This document shows positions 1 through 10,100 of a stretch of DNA of 64,000 nucleotides, piece after piece; within the stretch, counting starts at the first letter, position 1, and every line of letters starts with the position of its first letter. Source of the DNA: Cloeon dipterum (taxonomy: Eukaryota > Arthropoda > Insecta > Ephemeroptera > Baetidae); assembly GCF_949628265.1 (NCBI RefSeq), contig NC_088789.1, forward strand, positions 14,562,886 through 14,626,885. Reading direction: 5' to 3'. The position numbers and the translations under genes were made by a program. The notes beneath the pieces are model-generated. The model did no database searches and was not told where the DNA came from. It saw only the letters and a list, made by a program, of their open reading frames with translations.

Positions 1-700
1 GGGACTACTTGCCACTCTACGCCCCGTCAGGTGTGGCAGGATCTGGAGGATATTTTCCAGCTGCAGCACGTTGAGTAAAACGGACAACGCGGACTCAATT
101 GGACAGCATTAATCGGTAAGAATCAAATTCTTACTTAAAATTTCAGTTGAAATGGTCCACTATTTTTAATTTTGATTCTATGAAAAATTATCACCTAGTT
201 TACTTTTATGTAATTTCGTAAAATATTCTGGCGTTGGTAATTTTATCAAATGCATATATAGAGATTAATTTTTTTTTCTTGTTGCAGATGGACCTCGGCT
301 GATGCTGAAAATCGCACTCTCCTAGAGAACCTCTGTATTTTGAAGCACTCTCCTGATCAAATATGGGGGTCGCCACTTTATTGCCAATGCGCCCAAGCGT
401 GCAGTTTGCTGGGTGATAATGCGATCACTTAGAAATTTAGACCTCCAAGTATCTCATTGCACGTGAATTCTCTCGCGCTTGAAAAGATCAGCGTTTAATT
501 CGTTCCACTCAAAAACTCCTCCGCCAAGTCTTATTAAGCTTGTATTAATTTAACGCACCAGAATTTGCAAGCAGGATGGAATCAGTGACTGGAACAAATC
601 AAGCGATTTGTCTTCAACGTGAAAATAATTGCTCAAAAGGAGAAATCTCAATATTTGTATTATCATTATCACACTGCAATAAATTTAAAAAGTATTGCGC
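1..700 (+). other. possible 3' end of a + strand transcript (partial)
   Basis: All three + frames are open from the window edge and stop close together (TGA at 72-74, TAA at 76-78, TAA at 110-112). I cannot choose the coding frame and do not recognise the protein. A good donor (ATCG|GTAAGA) follows at 115/116. It pairs with a pyrimidine-rich acceptor ending TTGCAG at 287, giving a 172-nt intron. Because every frame stops before the donor, this intron would lie in the 3' UTR, with the last exon starting at 288. A candidate AATAAA signal lies at 678-683. This could be the tail of a coding gene or a non-coding transcript. Only the splice-like pair and the poly(A) signal support it. Confidence 0.35.
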
Positions 701-1349
701 AATCAGCTGGCGACCACCACACAAAAATAACTTGTAATTAGTATAGTGCGTAGTGATCCCAAATTATCTTCTGTATCTGATGTATTTTGTATTAACTTTT
801 AGCTATTAAAACTGCAATTCAGATGAAAGCACCTTTTTCATTTTCACGTAATACAAGGCGGATAAATTATAATATCAATTTTAAATCATATAAACCCAAG
901 TAACGGCCGGGTGGTTCATTCTGTATGCTAAAAAGGGCAAAGACTGAAAGTAATAAATATACTTACTCTAGTCCAATTAAATAATCATAAATTATTGGGG
1001 AAAATAAAATAAATAATACAACCTCGAGTGGTCGCACTTTTCAAATATTAAAATAAAACTTAATTACATATTTCTTTTAAAATCATACGGTATGGAATGA
1101 TTTAACCATGTAATTAAAACCAAGCACACAATATGGCTTACAATATGGATTTATTTGATTAAATAACTATCCGCTACACTATTTCAATAATGTCTCGAAT
1201 TGTTGAGTGCGCATGCTTTGCGTGGAGTTGTGTTGTGGGTGAATGCGAGCAATGTTTGGGGGTCAAGTGCGAGCTGATTTGCGTCTACTCTTAAAATCCT
1301 TTATCTTGCATTGCAATGACGATTCCATTCGGACTTGGAAGGATCGCGA
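700..1349. other. AT-rich intergenic sequence
   Basis: I see no convincing coding sequence, splice pair or RNA gene here. Confidence 0.5.
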
Positions 1350-1560
1350 AAGTAGTCCGACTCGCTACTTGCTGGTTTGCACATTTCCAGCTACGTGAAT
1401 TAATTTTACGGGACGAATGCAATAAGAGAACCCGATGCGGGAGCAGTAACACGACAACACGAGCTGGTCTTTTTCTGTTCTGGGCTTCTTCCAATGAGAC
1501 CCGTGCGTCCATGTAATTCGTTCGCGATTTTATTAATATTGAGACGCGGAGTTTTTGCGA
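1350..1560 (+). repeat. degenerate copy of the window's SINE-like repeat
   Basis: It shares CGACTCGCTACTTGCTGG, a TTTGCAC..TTTCCAGC block, ACGGGACGAATG, and the later CCATGT.ATTCGTTCGCG block with the intact copy at 2385-2676. It has gaps and many substitutions and no poly(A) tail, so it looks like an old insertion. The short ORFs in it are not genes. Confidence 0.6.
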
Positions 1561-2384
1561 GTTGTTCGCTATCAGGGGGCTTTCCTAAAAAATGGTGAAC
1601 CAATTAATAAAAAATAAATATAAATTTAATTTGAATTTCTAATACAATCCAGAACATTATTCTCTTACGCTTCACCTGCAAGGCGAATATGTGTCAGGAT
1701 TGATCAAAGAATTCATGTTTCTTTCCTGCAGTGAATCCATTACCTCAGAGAAACGTCCAGCAGCGAGGGCCTCACAGAACATCAGAGGCGTGCATATGTA
1801 ATTAAAACACGCACTAGTAGCTATTACAAGGGTGTTTCCTTGGGTGTATAACATAACAATACTGGAAATTGTCGGCTCTCGAGGACCTTTATGAGAACCA
1901 AAGGAGGAAAGCGCAGCAGGGGCTTCTGCGCTCTCTAATGCTGGGGTTTGCGCCTGCACCGCGGGGCACCTTCTTTCACATCATTCACGTTCTCTGATAG
2001 TGAGAGCCTCAGGGTTTGTTGATCTAGAAACCTTTTATGTTTTGGCGCCTAAAGATCCAGCAAGTGGGGTATTTTAAGTTACTTGTTGCATCACTTTGTT
2101 TGCCATATGGAAATGGGGATGTTATTTTTAAACTGTTAATAACAATTATGACTTATTTTAATGCATCCGTGATACCCTTTAACGTTTAAAAAGCCAGGGA
2201 CTTTCACGTTCAAGAACAGAGTGTGACATATTTTACTTAATTTCAAAGTTGGCTCGCATTGTTAAGGCACTCTCAGGAGTGTCAAAGCAATGTGAGGTAT
2301 TTGAGCAGTTCGGAGATCTAATACTGGCTACCCAATGTCAGAGATGGCAAAAAGTGGTTAGTTTAGTGACTCGAATTGCTCAAA
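1561..2384. other. unassigned sequence between SINE copies
   Basis: A 95-codon minus-strand ORF (1672-1959) sits here without recognisable domains. Positions 2250-2345 (GGCTCGCATTGTTAAGGC..AGTTCGGAGATC) vaguely resemble box A and box B of a tRNA(Leu/Ser)-derived SINE head. I make no gene call. Confidence 0.35.
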
Positions 2385-2676
2385 TTGCTTAACGGGCTGG
2401 GAGGCGCACCGGCGCCGACTCGCTACTTGCTGGTTTGCACCTTTCCAGCATGCGTGATTTGGCTTCACGGGACGAATGTCTAGCGTTTCAATGCAGTCCT
2501 CGGTGCGGAGGCAAGTGGCCCTTGAGTAGGCTGGGTCCCTGTGCGGCCTGGTGCGCCCATGTTATCCGTTCGCGGTGTTATTGGGACCCGGGTTTCAGCA
2601 TTCGTGCTAGTGCAGTGCGCGCCCTTCCCGGTCCTCCGGTCCTCGGACAGGGATAAAATGAGCAAAAAAAAAAAAA
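2385..2676 (+). repeat. SINE-like retroposon with poly(A) tail, full-length copy
   Basis: This element is GC-rich, about 290 bp, and ends in an uninterrupted run of 13 A (2664-2676), as expected for a retroposed sequence. It matches the copy at 17505-17785 along its whole length in opposite orientation, and the degraded copy at 1350-1560. The 5' end (TTGCTTAACGGGCT, or TTGCTCAACGGGCT in the other copy) resembles a tRNA box A. GCTGGTTTGCACCTTTCCAGC can fold like a T-arm, with a box B that departs from the GGTTCRANNCC consensus. Function is transposition by a LINE partner, which is inferred from the class. I saw no clear target-site duplication. Confidence 0.7.
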
Positions 2677-4103
2677 GTTTTCATATTTAAAGTCATTGAA
2701 TATAGTTGCTGTGCCAGTCAACAATTTACTAGCTTTTATACATGTTGCCCAGTCAGTGCTGCTTTGTTGGATCTTGTCGCACAATCATAAAATTGGTCAT
2801 TAAATACATATAGTCTCGATAATTTTCATACTTGCGTTTTCTTTTCTCAAATAAATGTTTTATTCGTTATTTTTAAGTCAGGTGACCTTTTAAAATATTC
2901 AGACAAAATTTCCTATCAATAAAAGTTTTAATACTCTGAACTTTACTTGTTTAATTCGTTATGGCGTCAAGCCAAATTTCTTTCTGTGATCGTTCCATTA
3001 CATCACTCCAAATCGTCCTTAAAAAATCTTTACGCGAGTCCTGGTTTAAATTTACTCAATAAGTTTTTCTCGCAACATCGTTGAATTAAATAGCCACTAA
3101 AATCTAACGAGAATAGTTTTCTTGACAGTTGTACTGGCTGGATGAAAATTCGTAGCTATGCAACCTGTGCAGCATCTTTCACGAGAAATTGCCTGATTTC
3201 AGTTCATTAAACAATTATTTTGGTAAATTATACTCTAAATCTATAATCGCATTTAGTTAATAGTGTTTGTGCTGTAAAACTATGGTACAGGAAAATTGAA
3301 AAATTGTACAAAAAGATATTTTATATTGGTTTCACATTTTATTCTTTGATTGAAACTGTTTATACAAAAATTTGGAAAATTTAAATGACAAAGTTTTCAA
3401 CATATTAAACCAAAATATTAAGGAATTACAAGAACATATGCAACTGATAGAGGATTGCAGCTTTCTGCTGTAAAAAACGAAATGAAAACAATTTACCTTC
3501 TGTTTGATCCAATAATGTGTAACAAAAACTAAATTGAGTTAAACATTAAAAATAGCTTTAGTAAAATGCCATTTACTCGACAAATAGCCATTGAGATCTC
3601 CATCTTTGACGATCAGCACCACTCACACTGAACTTGAAACGTATCTACTTGATTATCTTGATTTTAAAATTAAACTTTTGAGCTTTTGCATTATTTTATT
3701 ACATAATATTGGCCTCTGATAGGACTATTTAGTTTGTATCTCCTATATGCATACTTTTTAGGATAGAGAGAAATCTAAAAATAGAGACACAACTCTGCAC
3801 TCCAGCACAACTGGTGAACACTCTATTTCACTTGGAAATGTTGGCAGCACATTAGAGTGGTAGCACATATTTCTCTTAAAAATTGTATCATACAGCCATT
3901 TGGCCATCAAGAATAAAATAGCAGTGTGGAAAATAGGCAAAGTTATTGTCTTTGACACAGCTCAGTAGTAAAAATACTCCGTACATAGGAACTTTGCAAA
4001 TATCCTAATCCTCACATGGTAGTTATGACACTAAAGTACTAATGCGTAGCCTTAAAAATAAGTAGGATCCAAATAAATAGTATTATCACACAAGTACTCT
4101 GAA
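2677..4103. other. intergenic sequence and probable brummer 3' UTR
   Basis: This AT-rich stretch lies downstream of the brummer stop codon on the minus strand. Minus-strand AATAAA (forward TTTATT) occurs near 3696 and could end the brummer transcript. I see nothing else I can support. Confidence 0.4.
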
Positions 4104-7100
4104 TCACGGAGACACAGCTGTGATCTGGTCCGACTCGGGCCTCAGATCTGGACGCTTATCTGCCTGTGTAGTTGGAGAATTTGGTTGCCACTCACTCTCA
4201 GGGTCCGAAAAGATGTTTGAGTTGTCTTCCAAAATCGAGTTGAGCTCATCATCACCTAGAGCACTCAGCTGATCGTCCTCGCATTCATCTAGAAAATAAA
4301 TTGAAAATTACTGTTAGATTTTCTACGTGAGAACCACCAGATCATGGCATTGACTTTAATGATGCGTATGTCTTTTGCATTTCCTCTATGATAAGTGTAC
4401 AAATACCGCCAAAAATAAGCAATTGTGTATCTAATTTTACACTTAATATTTCACCACGATTCACAGGCGGCGTCCTGACTTCAAATCAATAAAAAGTTGT
4501 TGAACCACAATTTTAATGGTATGCAAAAGCACACCATATTTGTCAGATGAGCACCTTTTCTGATTTTATTTTATTTGGATCCATGGAATGAATTAATCAT
4601 TTATTGTCTTCTGCGTGAAGGCCCTGCGGCGGGCTGTGGGCCTGTGCGAGTTTCAGTGACTTCTGTGCTAGCAGATGCTTGCCCTTCTCAGATGATATAA
4701 AAAAATAAAATAAAAAATTAGACGAATGAAACTAAGAGAAGTGTCATGCAGATTTAGACATGCAGGAAGAAGAGTCGTTTGAATAGTGTCGTTTTAAGTA
4801 CTTACTTGTTAAACCGCACCAATAAAATGGTGTCTTGATAAAAGAAAAAGTAAAATAAATTAAAGATAGAACATAGCTAAACTAAATAGAGCTATATTAT
4901 ATGACCGATATTTATTAGAATATCAGGCTTACCATCCCATGAGGTGCCGTTGAGCCAGTCTCGGTCATCAAATTCAAGGTTCAAGTTAGTGTTCCTCTCA
5001 TCAGGGTCCAGAAGACCGGCGGTGTCTGCGTCGGTGACGTCGAAAATCTCGGTCACCTTCACCTTGTTGTTCTCGTCGAGGTAGTAAAATGCCATCAGGG
5101 CGTCGTTGTGGGCGGTCACTTGGAGAATGTGCTCAAAAGTGTCTTCAGCAATTGCACTGGGATCATTCTGCAGATTGTTAGCCGTGCTGATGCTGGAAGA
5201 ACGCCGCGAAGCCTGGTCGAGTATTTGGTTGGAAAAGTTCACTGCTGTTGGCTGGTCCACCAGAATTTCTCTGCAACAAAAAATCAAGCCTAGGTTTTAT
5301 CTTCTCAAAAGGAACGAAAACTCCAAATTTCACAATGATTTGTTAAAGTAAAATGATCTCCAAAGCAATCAGATTAGGTAATATGATTTTGCGAATTTGT
5401 TGGATCACTTACTTGTCATCCAAGTTTAATGTGAAGTTGAAGTTCATCTGGTTTTGAACAGGAGTAGGAACAGCACTATCTGCTTCAACGTCAAATTTGG
5501 CTGTAAAACGAAAAAATTAGATCGCTTTTAAAATTGTATGTGCAAAAACTCACTCCCTCTGTATTCTGTGATGGCAAGGTTACATGAAATTTTCGCTGAG
5601 AGCTGCTTTGTTTTGTTGTTGAGGCTGTTGATGATGTGATTCAAATTGTCGAGTATATACTGGCTTAATTGTTTGAGGTTTTTGCCAACAAGTGGCGCGG
5701 TTTGGAGGAACCTAGAAACAAATAGAATGCGTAAAATGTGTGTAATAACCACACAAACAAATTGTTTAAATTTAAAACAAATCAAAAGGCGGAAGCAAGG
5801 AAATTTTGGACAAGAGGACATGAGGTGATACACACAGTGCTTGTGCTTGAGGAGAATAACAAAGCAAAAACTCTTTCACCAACTAAAATGCATATTTTGA
5901 AGCTGTTTTTAAATTCAGAGAAAAGATCAGCTTCTTGGCACAAGCGCAGTGTGTGTCATCCTCACCTCTTCTTTTTGTGTCTGTGGCTGTGACCCCGGAC
6001 GAAGATGTCAGGGTCTCCCCAGCAGCTAACCCTTGCGAATCTATCCCCAGAATTGTTAGACGTGCTTAAGCTCATTGTCCACCCACGCGAGGAAAATGCC
6101 AAGGGACTGATTGGGCATGCATTTTAGCAGTTTTAGTACAGCAGTTAATGGCCTTATTTTATTAACTTTTGTTTGCCTAAAATACTCACTTGTTGAAGGT
6201 TTGGTAAGCGATTTCGACTGGAAGGACGCAAGGAAGGCTCAGAATTGAGAGAATTTTAGACCCTCGGTGCTTGAAGACCCAGTTGACAAGACCTTTGTTG
6301 GCGGTTTCAATTGCTTCTTGGAATATTGTCATCACAGTATCGGGAAGGTCGGCCACCATTGATTCCTGCAAATGATTGATGTGAATTATCGAAGCATCAT
6401 CAGAAATAATATTTATGATAATCTTGGAAAGCTAAAAATATCACTGGATTAGCGCATATCAAAAAATCATAACCAAATTTTTACTTCTCTTAATCGTAAA
6501 TTTCTTAGTATGCGAGCATAGATTACATCTTGAGAATCAAAGATAAAAAAATTACAAAAGCCAAAATTGCTCGTAAATGGTGATTGTGATTAGTTCAATG
6601 CACTCAATGAGCTCGCGGTGCTTGAGAAAAAGAATTGCATCACTTAAAATAGCTTAAAGAGCGTCGGACTTTACAACTCTTATAAGCCGGTACTGCCAGA
6701 TAAGCGTGGGTGGACTCTGTCCAATGCAATATTCATTCGCCTGTTGCCAGTGTGAAATCAATTGAAATATCAAGCATACATGATAAGCGGGAACGAAGCA
6801 CAAAAACTCCTTTGTCTGACTAGCAAATAATTAATTACTTTCTTATATAACACACATTTTTATCAAAGTTGCGTTAATACCTGTCTCTGGAGTTTGCACT
6901 CGCTGCACTGAGGATCAAAATCTAAGAGCGACTCGTCCAGCGTATCAGAAATGATGAACGTCGATTGAACAGACAAGCAGCGTGTGCAGTTAATGAGGTT
7001 GTTTCTGTGGAGGAACCTGAGCGCATCGTCAAAGCCCTGCTTGCACATCTCGGACAGAACCTATAAACATTAATTGCAAAACAATGGCCAGGAGATATAG

Positions 7101-10100
7101 CATTACATACCTCCGGACTCGGCGGCAAGAGAATGCGCATGGCCCTCAACAAATTCTGTCGTGAGAGTTCAATGCTCGTGTTTGCTAGGTTGACCTGTGG
7201 CGAAGCAAGAAATTAATTCCATCATCACGAGTTGCGAACTCAGTCGAGATAAAGAGGAAAGAACAATGAGTAATCGCATGCTTTTGTCAAAAGATGGGTT
7301 TGTTTCCGTCGGTCTGATTTCCTTCAAAAGAAGTGAAGGTTTCAATTAAATCCAATGGATTTAAATACAATAGAAATAAATGGCGCGCAGGAGGCAGACG
7401 ATAGAGATCTGCTCCTTTGTCTTCGGCATGATTGACAAAACCATCTGATAACCGTTTAAAAGGATTGGCCCGGGACCGAGAGTGTCATGCATTTTACCTG
7501 GAGAACATTGTAAGTGTCGTCGCGAGGGCAAATGTCGCTCTCGCCACAGAAGGGGCTGACAGTGACCGTATTCTCATCGAGAATGGGCAGGTTGTCACTG
7601 TAGCAGCCGTCTATGTAACGAACACCATGAAAACGGGGGGGAATCCACCCAGAGAAAACAGGAATAAACGCAGAGCTGAGCAGAGCCTGACAACACAAAA
7701 AGGGACGATTAGGAAAAGATTAAAAAAAGAGAAATAGAACCAGAGAGTTTCCATTCTGTACCTTCAAATGCAACAGAAAAAAACAATATTTGTCCTGATC
7801 CCATTTGCTTGGGTTGCAGAAGAATGACACATACGGCACACTAAATTAACATATATATTTCGTGCGCTATCTGTGTTCTGTGTTCAATTAGAGCGCAAGA
7901 GAAGAGAGGAAGAATTTTTTAAAACGGTGGGCTCCTCACGTAGAGAGAAAAGTTGAGCCAAGATAACCAATATTGGTTAGGGTTTATAGGACAAATGTCA
8001 CTCTTTCCAATGAAGGGTGACACTGTTGCAGTCCTTTCCGTCGAATCTGTAATGATCTGTGTAAAGATTGGCAGGTTGTTGGTAAAGCCTCCGTCCATGT
8101 AGCGAACTCCCCTGAATGTAGGAATCGGTCCAAAGACTAAGGGAATGTACGAAGAAGCAGAAACCGCCTTTACGGAGATAAAAACAGATTTAAATTCAAA
8201 TACAAAATGCACGGTGGAATATTGATTGGTAAATGGTAAGTTTAAATACTCAATTGAGTTTTAATAAGAACGCCTAAGCATATAAACTATTAAGGAGTGA
8301 ATTTTACCTGAATGAGTTCTTCTTTACTGCTGAATTCAGAAACAATCACATTCTTCCCATCATGCGCTCTGGTAAGCGAAATGAAAAGTTTGCCACTACA
8401 CATCTCGTGCGCGTTGTCAGGGAGAACCTGCGATCAAATCATGATAGGACTTTAACCTTTTTGCTTCCACATAAATACAGCGAGAGTGGATTCGTGACTA
8501 ACAAAAGCGGCTTTAAGATAAAATAAACTCAATTTGAAAACTGTGCGTTGATGCTCAAATGAAATTGGTTTACACAAATTATATTTAAAAATTTTTGAAG
8601 CAAAATAAAATTGAAAATAGAATTGAATTGCCTTAACCTTGTTTAATATAAAAGAAGCCAGGCCTCGTTGTTCTGGTTTCATTTATATTAAACATGGAAA
8701 CAACCTCGAGTGGTTTCAAAATTTGCCTTTACCTTACACAGTCCTTCCAAAAGGATGTTCTGGACGTTGAAAGTGGGACTGAAGGGTCCGAGTGTCCTTG
8801 ATCTGGCTTCTGAGACGACCCTCAAAACATCATTCGTGATTTCACCTGCAAGCAATCAAAAAGACATGCAAATTACATTTCTACCGGATTATACTGGCGT
8901 GAAAATAGCCGAGTGCCAATGACGAATACGGGCGGCGCACTTGAAAAGCTGCTGTGTACACAAGACCATGATTAGCTGGCGAGTGCATTATGTGTCGCCG
9001 CGCAACAAGTGCATAGCAACCCGCTCGTAAATAAGCGCAAAACGTGTTGACTGCGTATTGTGAGAGAGCCCTTAGACAAACTGACGCAGTGACTGCTACC
9101 CTCAAATAGCATTTTAGTCTTTTTACATTATTTTATGACATAACGCTTCCTCTGGTTCAATATTGTTCGCGTTCTTCACGAGTTTCTATTCCTAATTTTG
9201 TCTCCAGCATGAAATTTGTTAAATTTGGAAACATCTTTAAAAAAATTAAAACACTGCGCAAAACCAAAGTTGTTGTTTCTAAGATAAAATAAATTCAGTT
9301 TAAATATAAAAATGTATTTAATTTGTGACGTGCCATTAATATTTATCACCAATATTCGATTAATAATTTTCAACATGAACAATAGAGCATTTGAATTAGT
9401 TTACAAGCACTTCATCTCAATCCTCAAAAGATTGGAAGCCTTATGCTCCAGTTCAGTCTGCCACTGCAAAAATTCGCCTTCATTGAACTCGCGTGTTTTG
9501 AATGACAGCCAAGGCTGTGAAGTCCAAGTCACGCGGTCACTTTTGGAGTTTCTCCGCCTCAGCCGCTACGGCATGTGCACTTTCACCTGACGCGCAAATT
9601 GCATTACGCGTCGCACACGTGTTTGGCCCTTGTCGAACACGTTCCATTCAGCCGAGGCAAAATAATATCTGCTCCAGACGAAATTGGCTCAAAGGCGATT
9701 GAACCACTGGCACGCATCTCGGCCGAGCGAGATAACCACATGAGTCACTTTCAGATTTTACTCGTGCACTTGCAGTGAGTAACGAGTGACCACTTGTGTG
9801 ACCCTAGCTCCAGCCAGCTGGTCTGAGAGCAAAAAATGCACTTTTTCTCTCTCTCCGAGCCGTCTTATCTGGCGCAATTCAATGCCTCTTTCAAGATTTC
9901 TGCGTCACATGTGCTGTGTGTTTACCACGCAGTATGCATTAGCTGTGCGAGCCACGCGATCTATACTCTTATTTGTCTGACTGATGTCAGCATCTGGCCG
10001 AGCAGACTGGTAAACAAAACGATTGTAATCATTTCAAATGTGCTTTTCCGCGTTTTTGAAGCCTAATTACAAAAATATCCGAGAAAATTCTTATGGTTAA

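Noticed and set aside
1672..1959. 95-codon minus-strand ORF
   Set aside because: No recognisable domain, splice partner or conservation argument; it lies beside repeat debris.
2250..2345. Possible tRNA gene
   Set aside because: Box A and box B are only approximate and no acceptor stem or cloverleaf can be drawn; at most a SINE head.
2435..2665. ORFs within the SINE copies (also 17433-17690)
   Set aside because: The same sequence recurs as a non-coding retroposon, so the reading frames are incidental.
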